A stretch of 64,000 bases of DNA from Lachnospiraceae bacterium (GTDB taxonomy: Bacteria; Bacillota; Clostridia; Lachnospirales; Lachnospiraceae), in contig CAJSZQ010000004.1 of NCBI GenBank assembly GCA_910574185.1, positions 62,001 to 126,000 of the forward strand, given 5' to 3'. Below are positions 35,560 through 45,148 of the stretch, piece after piece; within the stretch, counting starts at the first letter, position 1; each line of letters starts with the position of its first letter. The notes under the pieces were generated by a model that did not search any database, was not told the DNA's origin, and worked only from the letters and a program-made list of their open reading frames with translations. The position numbers and the translations under genes were made by a program.

Positions 35560-37314
35560 ATGTCAGAATCTAAGAAAGTGATTATGCTCGGCAACGAAGC
35601 GATTGCCAGAGGCGCATACGAAGCAGGTGTCAAGGTGTCTGCTGCATACCCTGGAACACCAAGTACCGAGATTAGTGAATATTTAGTACAATATAAAGAC
35701 GATATATACTGTGAGTGGTCTCCCAATGAGAAGGTTGCCACAGAGGTGGCGGTAGGCGCTTCTCTGGCGGGAACAAGGGCTATGTCCTGCATGAAGCATG
35801 TGGGTTTTAACGTGGCGGCGGACCCGGCTTACAGTGTTTCTTATATGGGTGTGAACGGCGGACTCGTGATTGTGGTTGCAGATGATCCGGGATTATACAG
35901 CTCCCAGAATGAGCAGGACACCAGGATGGTGGCGAGAGCGGCAAAACTTCCGGTGGTGGAACCCTCGAACAGCAATGAAGCCAGAGAATTTATGAAGATG
36001 GCATTTGAATTAAGCGAGCAGTTTGACAGGCCGTTTGTTTACCGCACGACTACGAGACTTGCGCATTCTCAGGGAATTGTGGAGCTGACAGAGAGGCGGG
36101 AGATTGAGGATAAGCCTTATGTGAAGGATGTTAAGAGAACGGTAATGATGCCGGTTAATGCGAAGTTTAGGCATGTGGAGATTGAGAAGCGTAATGAAGA
36201 GCTTGCAGAAGCTGCCAATACACATCCCATTAATCAGGTGGAGATGAAGGATAAGAAGATTGGTGTAATTACCAGCGGTATTCCATACCAATATGTGAAG
36301 GAAGCGCTGCCGGAAGCATCAGTCTGTAAACTTGGGCTTGTGAATCCGCTGCCCAGAAAGCTGATTGAGGAGTTTGCCGCAAAGGTGGAAAATCTCTACA
36401 TTGTAGAAGAACTGGACCCGGTAATTGAAGAACAGGTGAAGGCATGGGGAATCCAGTGTACTGGCAAGGAAATATTTACAGTGCAGGGTGAGTATAGCGC
36501 TAATATGATTCGTCAGGCTGTACTGGGAGAGAAACCAGAGATTAAAACTCCTGCCGAGGTGCCGGGAAGACCTCCGATTCTCTGTCCCGGATGTCCTCAC
36601 AGGAGCGTATATCATGTATTGAATAAGCTGAAGATGCACGTGGCAGGAGATATTGGCTGTTACACGCTGGGAGCAGTGGCGCCGCTTAATGCGGTGGATA
36701 CTACGATGTGTATGGGGTCGAGCATTTCTACCTTGCATGGTATGGAGAAGGCGAAGGGCAGAGAGTATATTAAGAATTGGGTTGCTGCAATCGGCGATTC
36801 TACATTTTTACATACAGGTATTAACTCTCTGATGAATATGGTGTACAATAATGGTTCTGGAACCGTTATGATTCTGGATAATTCGACCACAGGTATGACC
36901 GGGCATCAGGACCATGCGGCTACGGGAAAGACTCTGATGGGAGACCCAACTTACGCAATTGACATTCCGGGACTTTGTCAGGCGGCAGGCGTACCGAATG
37001 TAAGGGTGGTAGACGCTTTTGATATAGCTGAGCTTGAGAAGATTATAAAGGAAGAAACGGCAAAGGACCAGGTATCTGTGATTATTACCAAATCGCCTTG
37101 TGTGTTGCTTAGCAAAGAAAGGAAGCCGCTTTATATTGCGCATGAAGATAAATGCAAAAAATGCGGTATGTGTATGAAGCCTGGATGTCCCGCTATGACA
37201 AAGAATGAGGATGGAACTATCCGAATTGACGATACCATGTGTACTGGGTGCGGACTTTGTGAGAAACTGTGCAAATTCGGGGCAATTGAATTAGTAAAGG
37301 ACGGTGACAGGTAA
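35560..37314 (+). CDS. iorA: Indolepyruvate ferredoxin oxidoreductase, alpha subunit
   Basis: A 584-residue thiamine-diphosphate enzyme subunit that oxidatively decarboxylates aryl-pyruvates to aryl-acetyl-CoA, reducing ferredoxin. N-terminal pyruvate-binding domain (GNEAIARGAYEAGV, AAYPGTPSTEI); central CPGCPHRSVYH; ThDP site GDSTFLHTGINSLMNMVYN; C-terminal two-cluster ferredoxin domain (CKKCGMCMKPGCP, CTGCGLCEKLC). AGAAAGGATGAGAAAAT precedes the ATG. Its stop overlaps the iorB start by one base. Confidence 0.95.
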   Translation: MSESKKVIMLGNEAIARGAYEAGVKVSAAYPGTPSTEISEYLVQYKDDIYCEWSPNEKVATEVAVGASLAGTRAMSCMKHVGFNVAADPAYSVSYMGVNGGLVIVVADDPGLYSSQNEQDTRMVARAAKLPVVEPSNSNEAREFMKMAFELSEQFDRPFVYRTTTRLAHSQGIVELTERREIEDKPYVKDVKRTVMMPVNAKFRHVEIEKRNEELAEAANTHPINQVEMKDKKIGVITSGIPYQYVKEALPEASVCKLGLVNPLPRKLIEEFAAKVENLYIVEELDPVIEEQVKAWGIQCTGKEIFTVQGEYSANMIRQAVLGEKPEIKTPAEVPGRPPILCPGCPHRSVYHVLNKLKMHVAGDIGCYTLGAVAPLNAVDTTMCMGSSISTLHGMEKAKGREYIKNWVAAIGDSTFLHTGINSLMNMVYNNGSGTVMILDNSTTGMTGHQDHAATGKTLMGDPTYAIDIPGLCQAAGVPNVRVVDAFDIAELEKIIKEETAKDQVSVIITKSPCVLLSKERKPLYIAHEDKCKKCGMCMKPGCPAMTKNEDGTIRIDDTMCTGCGLCEKLCKFGAIELVKDGDR

Positions 37315-37892
37315 TGGCTGTAAAGAATATTATGATTGTTGGCGTAGGCGGGCAGGGAACGCTTCTTACCAGCCGGATTCTGGGAGGACTTGCGATTCTG
37401 GGAGGCTATGATGTGAAGCTCTCGGAGGTCCATGGTATGGCTCAAAGAGGCGGAAGCGTTGTCACATTTGTCCGTTATGGAGAAACGGTGGCTGAGCCGA
37501 TTGTGGAAGAAGGGCATGCAGATGTTATGATTGCTTTTGAGCGGTTAGAAGCTCTGCGATACGCTCATTTTCTTAAGAAGGACGGAGCGCTGGTGGTAAA
37601 TGACTGGAGGATTGATCCGATGCCGGTGGTAATCGGCGCGGCAAAGTATCCAGAGCATATCATTGAAAACTTGAAAGAGGAGCATAAAGTTTATGCGGTG
37701 AATGCCACAGAAGAATCGAAAAAGCTTGGAAATCCCAAAGTATTTAACTTAATTGTACTGGGGGTAGCCGCGCAGCATATGGATTTTACAAAGGAGCAGT
37801 GGTATCAGGTGATTGAGGATACTGTGCCGCCCCATACAGTTGACATGAATAAACAGGCGTTTGACGTGGGATACGAGCTTTCATCTATGTGA
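37314..37892 (+). CDS. iorB: Indolepyruvate ferredoxin oxidoreductase, beta subunit
   Basis: A 192-residue gamma-type subunit of 2-oxoacid oxidoreductases (IMIVGVGGQGTLLTSRILGG, then LSEVHGMAQRGGSVVTFVR). It completes the IorAB complex. TAATG overlap with iorA implies coupled translation. The next gene, a phenylacetate-CoA ligase, fits interconversion of aryl-acetyl-CoA with free acid. Confidence 0.95.
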   Translation: MAVKNIMIVGVGGQGTLLTSRILGGLAILGGYDVKLSEVHGMAQRGGSVVTFVRYGETVAEPIVEEGHADVMIAFERLEALRYAHFLKKDGALVVNDWRIDPMPVVIGAAKYPEHIIENLKEEHKVYAVNATEESKKLGNPKVFNLIVLGVAAQHMDFTKEQWYQVIEDTVPPHTVDMNKQAFDVGYELSSM

Positions 37893-38000
37893 GTATGACC
37901 AAGGGTATAAAAACCGGTTGGCATTGCCTGCTTTTAGCAGGAATAATGTAGAGAGTAAAATAACCCCCAAACCATGAGGGATAAATTAAGGAGAAGAAAA

Positions 38001-39332
38001 ATGGCGAAGGTTTTGTTAGAAGATTGGAAAGAACAATACAGAGATGAAAAGATTGAATGTATGAGCAGGGACGAGATGTCGGCTTTACAGAGTGAAAAAC
38101 TTGTGAAACAGGTAAAGAATGTGTATGAGAATGTGCCGTTTTACCGCAAAAAGATGGACGACTTAGGGGTGGAACCTGGCGACATCAAAGGGATTGAGGA
38201 TATACATAAGCTGCCGTTCACAACGAAAGAGGATTTGAGAGATAATTATCCTTTTGGTCTGCTGGCCGTTCCTAGAGAGAAGATTGCCAGAGTGCAGGGA
38301 ACTTCAGGAACTACCGGAAAGCTTACGCTGGCGGCCTATACAGAGAAGGATGTAGATACCTGGGGCGAATGTGTGGCAAGGGGGCTTGTGATGGCCGGAC
38401 TGACCTCTGCTGACCGTATTCATGTTTGCTATGGTTATGGATTATTCACCGGAGGCATGGGGCTGGATCTTGGGGCAAGAGCTTTGGGGGCAATGGCGAT
38501 TCCGATGTCGTCTGGAAATACGAAGAGACAGTTAATGTGTATGGAGGATTTCGGTGCAACTGCATTCGGATGTACCCCTTCTTATGCGATGTATTTAGCC
38601 GAGGCGGCGCAGGAAGCAGGGATTATTGACCGGCTGCAGATTAAGGCAAGTATTAATGGCGCAGAGCCCTGGACGGATGAGATGCGTCTGAAGATTGAGG
38701 AGATTTTAAATATTAATACCTTCGATATTTATGGACTTTGTGAGATTACGGGGCCGGGTGTTGCTATGGACTGTATCCATCATAAGGGGCTTCATGTGTA
38801 TGAGGACCATTTCTATCCGGAGCTTTTGAATCCGGCAGACCAGAGCGCGTGTGCGGACGGTGAGACGGGAGAGCTGGTATTTACTACTCTTAGTAAGGAA
38901 GGAATGCCGCTTCTTCGCTATCGAACGAAAGACCTCACCAGCATTGACAGAAGTCCTTGCGAGTGTGGGAGAACACTGCCAAGGATTCAGAAATTCACAG
39001 GCAGAACCGATGATATGAAGGTAATCCGTGGCGTGAATGTATTCCCAACGCAGGTAGAGGCAGCGTTGTTGTCAATGGGTGGTCAGGTTGCGCCGCATTA
39101 TCTGCTGATTGTTGACCGCGAGAATAATCTGGATGTTCTTACTGTTATGGTAGAAGTTACAGAGGAACATTTCTCGGATGAGATTCGTAAGATGGAAGCT
39201 CTGAAGGAAAGAGTGGGAGCAGTCTTAAAGCAGGCTCTTGGCGTTTCTGTCAGAGTGAAGCTGGTTGAGCCTAAGACTATTCAGAGGAGCGAAGGCAAAG
39301 CAAAACGTGTGATTGACAATAGAAGTCTGTAA
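38001..39332 (+). CDS. paaK: Phenylacetate-CoA ligase
   Basis: A 443-residue adenylate-forming ligase: IARVQGTSGTTGKLTLA (AMP loop), ICYGYG-like region VCYGYGLFTGG, DIYGLCEITGPG, and the C-terminal PF14535 subdomain (VNVFPTQVEAALL). Next to iorAB it would release ATP by running from aryl-acetyl-CoA to aryl-acetate during amino-acid fermentation, or activate the acid. The ATG at 38001 has TAAGGAG upstream; a longer frame from 37974 has no ribosome site. Confidence 0.93.
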   Translation: MAKVLLEDWKEQYRDEKIECMSRDEMSALQSEKLVKQVKNVYENVPFYRKKMDDLGVEPGDIKGIEDIHKLPFTTKEDLRDNYPFGLLAVPREKIARVQGTSGTTGKLTLAAYTEKDVDTWGECVARGLVMAGLTSADRIHVCYGYGLFTGGMGLDLGARALGAMAIPMSSGNTKRQLMCMEDFGATAFGCTPSYAMYLAEAAQEAGIIDRLQIKASINGAEPWTDEMRLKIEEILNINTFDIYGLCEITGPGVAMDCIHHKGLHVYEDHFYPELLNPADQSACADGETGELVFTTLSKEGMPLLRYRTKDLTSIDRSPCECGRTLPRIQKFTGRTDDMKVIRGVNVFPTQVEAALLSMGGQVAPHYLLIVDRENNLDVLTVMVEVTEEHFSDEIRKMEALKERVGAVLKQALGVSVRVKLVEPKTIQRSEGKAKRVIDNRSL

Positions 39333-39347
39333 GGGGAGGATGAGATT

Positions 39348-39791
39348 ATGAGTTTGAATAATACAGTACAACAGTTATCTGTTTTTTTGGAGAATCGGGC
39401 AGGTCGTCTGGATGAAGTGCTTAAGGTGCTTGCTGAAGGCGGAGTAAATATTGTGGCTTTAAGCCTTGCAGATACTTCCGATTACGGAATGCTCCGCATG
39501 ATTGTATCCGACCCTCACAAAGGACGTGTGGTGCTTAAGGACGCGGGCATTACGGCAATGTTAACGGATGTGGTTGCTTTCCGTGTATCTCATGATACCG
39601 GGTCTCTCAGTAAAGCGATGCATCAGCTTGTGGAAGGAGAGATTAATATTGAGTATATGTATGCTTTTGCGAACGGAGAAGACGCGGCGGCAGTTCTTAA
39701 GAGCGACGAGCCGGTGAGAGTGGTGGATATACTCCTGGGAAGCGGATTTAAGGTATACAGTGCAGATGAAGCGTATACTGCGAATGCATAG
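39348..39791 (+). CDS. Tandem ACT-domain protein
   Basis: A 147-residue protein with two ACT domains (VQQLSVFLENRAGRLDEVLKVL, then AMHQLVEGEINIEYMYAFA). It is probably an amino-acid sensor for the ior-paaK operon, as commonly found next to paaK; ligand not visible, aromatic amino acids plausible. It begins 15 bp after paaK with GGGGAGGATGAGATT upstream. Confidence 0.88.
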   Translation: MSLNNTVQQLSVFLENRAGRLDEVLKVLAEGGVNIVALSLADTSDYGMLRMIVSDPHKGRVVLKDAGITAMLTDVVAFRVSHDTGSLSKAMHQLVEGEINIEYMYAFANGEDAAAVLKSDEPVRVVDILLGSGFKVYSADEAYTANA

Positions 39792-39835
39792 ATATAGAAG
39801 ATGAGAGAATAAAAGTGAGATTATATCTTTATTTA

Positions 39836-39899
39836 TAGGAAACTGCAAAGCAGTTTCCTAATAACAAAAGGGATGCCGGTGATTGGCATCCCTTTCTTT
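39836..39899 (+). terminator. Double hairpin ending the ior-paaK-ACT operon
   Basis: AGGAAACTGC pairs with GCAGTTTCCT, then AGGGATGCC pairs with GGCATCCCT and is followed by TTCTTTC. Both hairpins are near perfect. Confidence 0.85.
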
Positions 39900-40007
39900 C
39901 GCATTCCAATGTATGCTTTTAAATATTCAAATTAATCCTTAAATAACGAAGAAATAAAATTCACATATATAAAAGGTACATTCCCCACGTCGTGAATGCG
40001 ATACTGC

Positions 40008-40208
40008 TTAACATTTAACAACGTTAACAGCCTGAGGTCCTTTTGCGCCTTCTGTTACATCAAATTCAACAGCCTGGCCTTCTTCTAATGATTTAAAACC
40101 ATCCATGGCAATACCTGAATAATGTACGAAAACATCATTGCCGGCTTCGTCTGAAATGAAGCCATAGCCCTTCTGATTGTTAAACCATTTTACTGTACCT
40201 TTGCTCAT
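40008..40208 (-). CDS. Cold-shock protein, CspA family
   Basis: A 66-residue single-OB-fold RNA chaperone. RNP1 KGYGFIS and RNP2 VFVHYSGI are intact, and the start [14 protein letters not shown] is typical. GGAGGTATTGC precedes the ATG. A likely promoter lies upstream at 40277-40305 on the minus strand, which would give a leader of about 60 nt. Confidence 0.95.
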   Translation of the reverse strand: MSKGTVKWFNNQKGYGFISDEAGNDVFVHYSGIAMDGFKSLEEGQAVEFDVTEGAKGPQAVNVVKC

Positions 40209-40276
40209 TGCAATACCTCCATTACTATTAAAAATGTAAATGAAATCTATAGATACTATAGATGTGATACCGTTTC

Positions 40277-40305
40277 ACATTACCATATATTGTACCAGAA
40301 GTCAA
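40277..40305 (-). promoter_or_regulatory. Possible promoter of the cold-shock gene
   Basis: On the minus strand TTGACT (40305-40300), 17 bp, TAATGT (40282-40277). The leader contains a GTGA..TCAC hairpin. Confidence 0.4.
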
Positions 40306-40342
40306 TGAAAATATCGGATGAAACATAAATCTTCATAAATAC

Positions 40343-40581
40343 GTTACAGTTCACACGTCGATTGGGGGACGCAGGTTGAATCCATGTACACTCTCTAAGC
40401 AGACGAAGCAACATTCCAATGAACTACCGACCAACCGAGACTAAGCCACTCAGGAGAGCCTTCGTGTCTAAGTCTCGTTAAGTCGCTATTTCATCTTCAT
40501 TAAAAGCGCTTCTGAATTGTCTGCTTAGAGACATGCTCCTGATTCAACCCGCTGTATACAAAATGACCTGTGAACTGTAAC
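40343..40581 (+). repeat. Dispersed structured element, copy B (upstream of ptsI)
   Basis: The 3' 170 bp match copy A at 100-268. Copy B also has a 5' arm inverted to its own 3' part: 40343-40355 with 40569-40581 (13 bp perfect, GTTACAGTTCACA), GGTTGAATC (40374-40382) with 40541-40549, and CTCTAAGCAGAC (40393-40404) with 40519-40530. The whole unit can therefore fold as one long hairpin around the inner CGAGACT/AGTCTCG stem. It ends 81 bp before ptsI. Either a structured RNA leader or a MITE-like element. Confidence 0.75.
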
Positions 40582-40661
40582 AAATACTTGACTCGTTCCA
40601 GACCAACGTGTAAAGTAAAAGGAGACAATGGGACAGATGATAGAAAAGGATCGGGTAGTAT

Positions 40662-42287
40662 ATGATAACATTAACGGGAAAAAAGATATCAGAGGGAATC
40701 GCCATCGGAAGGCTGGCTTTTTTTAAGAGGGGAGCTCGTGAGGTCAGACGTATCTATGTAGAAGATGTGAGAAAGGAGCTTGCCAGATTTCAGAAGGCAT
40801 GTGAAAAGGCGGCGGTAGAACTTCAGGATTTATATGCGGCTATGACCAAAGAAATCGGAGAAGTGAACGCGTCTATGTTTGAGATGCAGCAGATGGTCTT
40901 GAATGATACAGAATTTATAGACGGAATAACAGGAATTATTAAAGAGCAGAGACTAAATGCGGATTATGCAGTGAAGGAGGCGACGAATCGTTTTATCGAA
41001 AAGTATGCTTCCAGAGATGCCAGTTATGTGAGAGGGCATGAAGCGGATGTGCGGGATGTGGAGTCACGTATTCTGCGTATTCTGGCGCGTATCCGTAAAG
41101 AAAAGATGTTGATAGACGAGCCTTTTATTATGGCGGCGAGGGAGCTATATCCCAGTGAAGCGGCACAGCTTGAGGCGTCTAAGGTGTTGGGGATTGTGAC
41201 CATGTTTGGCACCATTAACTCCCATACGGCTACAATTGCAAGAACGAAGGAGATACCGTCGGTGATTGGAACCGGGGAAGCCCTTAAGAAAGAATATGAG
41301 GGTAAGATGGTCATTATTGATGGATTTGAAGGCAGGATATACATAGAGCCAGACCAGACGACACTTTCCAGAATGCAGGAAAAGAAACGAACCGCCCTGC
41401 GAAAGACAGAGACGCTGGAGCGGCTAAAAGGAAAGGAGAATGTTACTCAGAGCGGTCAGAAGATAGATGTCTGCGCTAATATTGGTGCAAAAGAAGAGAT
41501 TGAGAGTGTATTGCGCAACGATTCAAACGGAATCGGATTGTTCCGCAGTGAATTTATATATATGGAGTCTGGTACGAGATTTCCGACAGAAGAACAGCAA
41601 TTTCAGATATATAAACTGGCTGCTGAATCAATGGGAGCAAAGCGCGTAGTAATCCGTACTGCAGATATTGGCGGTGAGAAGAGCGTAGATTGTCTGGAAA
41701 TCACCGGAGAAAACAATCCGGCTATGGGATATCGGGGAATACGTGTTTCTTTGGATAAAGAAGAGATGTTCAAAATACAGTTACGGGCGATATTGCGAGC
41801 GTCCGCTTTCGGTAATATTGCAATTATGTTTCCGATGATTAGTTCTATGGAAGAGGTACTGGCAGCGAAGAGTATCCTTGAAAAAGTAAAGCAGGACTTG
41901 AGGAATGAAAAGACTATATTTGACGAGTCAGTGAAAACCGGAGTTATGATTGAGACGCCGGCGGCTGTCATGATTAGCGGAGAATTGGCGAGAGAAGTGG
42001 ACTTTTTCAGTATTGGAACAAATGACCTGACACAGTTTACTCTTGGGATGGACCGGACGAATCGCAGAACAGCAGGGAACTTTAATTCAAAGCATCCGGC
42101 ATTGATTAAGATGATTCGGATTGTGACAAATAATGTGCATCTGGAAGGAAAACGAATTAGCATATGCGGAGACTTAGCGGCTGATTTATCTATGACAGCG
42201 CAGTTTATCAATATGGGTATTGACGAATTATCAGTTGCACCCAGTCAGATTCTTCCGCTGAGGAAGCATATTCGTGAATTGAAATGA
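40662..42287 (+). CDS. ptsI: Phosphoenolpyruvate-protein phosphotransferase (PTS Enzyme I)
   Basis: A 541-residue EI that moves phosphate from PEP to HPr. The phosphohistidine is His188 in GTINSHTATIARTKEIPSV; the PEP-binding part has IGLFRSEFIYM, FSIGTNDLTQF, and Cys502 in ISICGDLA. Length is close to the family norm (~540-575). AAAAGGA lies eleven bases before the ATG. No ptsH is next to it. A 32-codon frame (40628-40726) overlaps its start in another frame and could be a leader peptide. Its upstream element is shared with the EIICBA gene. Confidence 0.95.
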   Translation: MITLTGKKISEGIAIGRLAFFKRGAREVRRIYVEDVRKELARFQKACEKAAVELQDLYAAMTKEIGEVNASMFEMQQMVLNDTEFIDGITGIIKEQRLNADYAVKEATNRFIEKYASRDASYVRGHEADVRDVESRILRILARIRKEKMLIDEPFIMAARELYPSEAAQLEASKVLGIVTMFGTINSHTATIARTKEIPSVIGTGEALKKEYEGKMVIIDGFEGRIYIEPDQTTLSRMQEKKRTALRKTETLERLKGKENVTQSGQKIDVCANIGAKEEIESVLRNDSNGIGLFRSEFIYMESGTRFPTEEQQFQIYKLAAESMGAKRVVIRTADIGGEKSVDCLEITGENNPAMGYRGIRVSLDKEEMFKIQLRAILRASAFGNIAIMFPMISSMEEVLAAKSILEKVKQDLRNEKTIFDESVKTGVMIETPAAVMISGELAREVDFFSIGTNDLTQFTLGMDRTNRRTAGNFNSKHPALIKMIRIVTNNVHLEGKRISICGDLAADLSMTAQFINMGIDELSVAPSQILPLRKHIRELK

Positions 42288-42322
42288 TTGAATGAAGCAG
42301 AGGGATTTCATAAAGAGCCAAG

Positions 42323-42378
42323 CAGTACGGCGCTCATAGTTAGTTAAGTAATACTGAATGAGCAGCCGTTATACTGTC
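42323..42378 (+). terminator. Long imperfect hairpin after ptsI
   Basis: CAGTACGGCGCTCA pairs imperfectly with TGAGCAGCCGTTATACTG. No long T run; it sits between convergent genes and probably limits readthrough. Confidence 0.4.
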
Positions 42379-42401
42379 TGGCATTTTCCATTTGTGAAGA
42401 A

Positions 42402-42950
42402 TTAGTAAATGTCAGCTTCGGTAATAACCATGTCTACAGACTGGTCGTGTGATTCACAACAAATAGTTTCTAACAATAGCTTCTCCCTGCATACTGCAGC
42501 AACGGGAAAGGCAGCGTCAGAAAGATATCTGTCATAGAAACCGCCTCCATGTCCGAGGCGGTTTTTTCTTCGGTCACAGGATAGACAGGGAACGATGGCA
42601 AAATCTATTTCCGAAGGGCTGACTGGCGTACAGTAAGTTTTGGGCTCTGGAATCTGATAACGTCCGGTTTCTAAGTCCTGCCATGTGTGAATTTCAAAAA
42701 GTTTCATGATACCTTTGGAGATGCATCTGGGTACCGCGACGCGTTTCCCTAGATTCCAGGCGTTCTCTATAATTGGGCGGGTATTGATTTCCCTGTTTAC
42801 ACTAATATAGCAAAAAATACAGGAGGCATGCCGATACTCGGTAAGGTCCAGAATTAAGCGGCAGATGGATTCATCGGATTTGCTGCAGTATTCTGGTGTG
42901 AGTTTTTTGATTCGGCGGCGTATTTCTTCGCGCTGGGTATGCTTGTTCAT
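42402..42950 (-). CDS. 5-formyltetrahydrofolate cyclo-ligase
   Basis: A 182-residue ATP-dependent enzyme that converts 5-formyl-THF to 5,10-methenyl-THF. Signatures: REEIRRRIKKL near the start, VAVPRC, and the nucleotide/folate loop RLGHGGGFYDRYL. ATG at 42950 has GGGAGG eight bases upstream; the frame extends to 42986 without support. Confidence 0.92.
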   Translation of the reverse strand: MNKHTQREEIRRRIKKLTPEYCSKSDESICRLILDLTEYRHASCIFCYISVNREINTRPIIENAWNLGKRVAVPRCISKGIMKLFEIHTWQDLETGRYQIPEPKTYCTPVSPSEIDFAIVPCLSCDRRKNRLGHGGGFYDRYLSDAAFPVAAVCREKLLLETICCESHDQSVDMVITEADIY

Positions 42951-43175
42951 AGAAAATCCTCCCTGATTATTTCTATTATGATTCATAACGAAATGGTATA
43001 CATATTATAGCGAAAAATTTATCGTTTGAAAAGTAATTTTGTATTTTCTGCGACGCAAAGCCGAGTCTTTTGGGCTTTGAGCAAAAACAGTCAGTATGTG
43101 CAAAGTATACTCTCACAAATTTAATATAATATGCATATAGTAAAGCATCGAATCATATAAGGAGGACGCATTTTT

Positions 43176-43685
43176 ATGAAAAAGCGTGTTGTTTCGTTGG
43201 TGCTGGCGGCAGCGATGTCATCGTTGCTGCTGCCTGGCTGTTCTTCATCAGATGAACCGGCGTCTGGTACGCCGGACACAGACAAAGCAGAGGAGACTGT
43301 TTTTGAGGAAGCAGAAACGTCGGGACTTACAAAGGTAGTATTGAATGAGGTGGCTCATTCTATTTTTTATGCACCGATGTATGTGGCAATTGAGGAAGGA
43401 TATTTTGAGGAGGAAGGCATTGAACTTGATGTGGTTACTGGTTTTGGAGCAGATAAGACGATGACTGCTGTGCTTTCCGGGGAGGCTGACATCGGATTCA
43501 TGGGTTCAGAGGCGTCAATTTACACTTACAATGAAGGTGCAAATGATTATGTGGTCAATTTTGCTCAGCTTACTCAGCGAGCAGGTAATTTCCTGGTGGC
43601 AAGAGAAGAAATGGAATCTTTCAAATGGCAGGATTTGAAAGGGAAGGATGTTCTGGGCGGAAGAAAAGGTGTGGTACATATATAA
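43176..43685 (+). pseudogene. Truncated ABC solute-binding lipoprotein (NMT1/SsuA-like)
   Basis: The first ~165 residues of a binding protein that is normally ~330 residues. A signal peptide with lipobox LLPGC, an acidic linker, then HSIFYAPMYVAIEEGYFEEE and AVLSGEADIGFMGSEA, typical of thiamine-precursor, nitrate or sulfonate binding proteins. The homology ends at DLKGKDVLGGRKG, and the frame stops four codons later. The rest of the gene and its transporter partners are not in the window. It marks the left edge of the accessory region. Confidence 0.8.
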
Positions 43686-44054
43686 ATGTAAATTTAGAGA
43701 CTATTGTAATTCTGTGTTATTGGGCGGATAGGATGAATAGTGCGAAAGTCTCTCAGAGCATTGAAATAAAATAGAAAATTATTACGATATATCAAAAGAG
43801 GAACCAGACTTCTCCGGCTCCTCCAAGTATGCGTCCGCAAACGTATACCCCAATTGCTATTAATAAGATACTATAAAAGTAGAAAATATGCAACAGATTA
43901 GATAGATTTTTTTAATATTGCCGTTTAATCTCTGATTTATAAAATAAAAAGAGAACTTTTTTGGCTTTGTGTGGTCGGAAAGAGATTGGTTCCCGGCTTG
44001 AAAGACCAAGAGGTTTATGGTAGTATGAAGGTACGAAAACGAAAGGAAAAGTAA
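43686..44054. other. Gene-free junction region
   Basis: No ORF or RNA recognised. A GAGGA..CC/GG..TCCTC hairpin (about 43799-43826) looks like a terminator, perhaps inherited from the lost ABC operon. The remainder is AT-rich and carries the presumed promoter of the Rpn-family gene. Confidence 0.4.
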
Positions 44055-44870
44055 GTGGAAAATTTGAGAGTGACGGAACAGATAGATCAGAAATATCAGG
44101 AAGATTTACAGCGATTAAGAGGTTTTCGCCTGCTTGATGATGATTTCCTAACGAAGTGTTTTGAAGAGGATACGGCAAGCATAGAGTTGGTTTTGCAGAT
44201 CGTGCTGGAGAAGCCGGATTTAAAAGTGCTGGACGTTCGCACGCAGGTATTCGTGGAGAACCTGCTGAACCGATCTGTGCGGCTTGATATCCTGGCAACA
44301 GACGATACAGGAGCAAAACTGAATGTTGAAGTACAGCGTTCAGATAAAGGAGCCGGGAGAAAAAGGGCAAGATATAACAGCAGCATGATGGACGCAAACC
44401 TCTTGAAGAAAGGCGAGGACTTTAACAAGCTGCCAGAAACATGGGTAATTTTTATTACGGAAAATGATGTCATGGAAAAAGGGCTGCCGCTTTATCCAAT
44501 TGAGCGGTGCTTTTTAGGAACGGGTGAGAAATTTGAGGACGGTTCGCACATATTATATGTTAATGGCGCTTACCGTGGAGATACGCCAATCGGAAAGTTA
44601 ATGCATGACTTCTCCTGCACAAATGCGGAGGATATGTATTACGGAACACTGGCAGATAGAGTGCGATTTTTCAAAGAGAGTAAGGAGGGTATCGAGATTA
44701 TGTGCCGGGCTATGGAGGATATGAGAAATCAGACGTTGAAGGAAGGAATGAGAGAAGTTGCGCTCCGCATGTTGGCGGCAGGCAAATATGCATTAGAGGA
44801 AATTGTTAATATTTCAGGACTTTCTCTTGAAGAAGTCAAACAACTGAAAGCTGACCGAAGCGATAGGTAA
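44055..44870 (+). CDS. Rpn-family PD-(D/E)XK nuclease / putative transposase
   Basis: A 271-residue protein of the recombination-promoting nuclease (Rpn/YhgA-like) family. The nuclease core is visible as SVRLDILATDDTGAKLNVEVQ (Asp and the E-x-Q of the PD-(D/E)XK fold), followed by RYNSSMMDANLLKKGEDF. Such proteins cut DNA and are common in mobile or defence regions. GTG start with GAAAGGAAAAGTAA upstream. A degenerate second copy lies at 45790-46107. Confidence 0.85.
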   Translation: MENLRVTEQIDQKYQEDLQRLRGFRLLDDDFLTKCFEEDTASIELVLQIVLEKPDLKVLDVRTQVFVENLLNRSVRLDILATDDTGAKLNVEVQRSDKGAGRKRARYNSSMMDANLLKKGEDFNKLPETWVIFITENDVMEKGLPLYPIERCFLGTGEKFEDGSHILYVNGAYRGDTPIGKLMHDFSCTNAEDMYYGTLADRVRFFKESKEGIEIMCRAMEDMRNQTLKEGMREVALRMLAAGKYALEEIVNISGLSLEEVKQLKADRSDR

Positions 44871-44877
44871 AGCTAAT

Positions 44878-44916
44878 GAACCGGGAATCTGAAAATAAGG
44901 TTCCTGGTTCTGCTTT
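44878..44916 (+). terminator. Terminator after the Rpn gene
   Basis: AACCGGGAA pairs with TTCCTGGTT across a ~12-base loop; CTGCTTTTAAATTTTT follows. The rest of 44917-45148 has another GTTGTGCG/CGCAACACAAC hairpin but no gene. Confidence 0.65.
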
Positions 44917-45148
44917 TAAATTTTTCTGGATTGTATTTCTTTTTGGAATTGTGTTTCGTTGTGCGGATTGTCAATTTTTCGCAACACAACCATTACAGAT
45001 ATTATGATGGATTGATAAGTAATAATATATTTTGGTTTCAGGGATTAAAAAAAATGAAAACATTCGGAGATAAAAATCTGTAAAAACCTATGGAATGCTT
45101 GTGATTCGCAAGTTAAAGGGGATATGATATATGCAGGAGGCGATTAAT

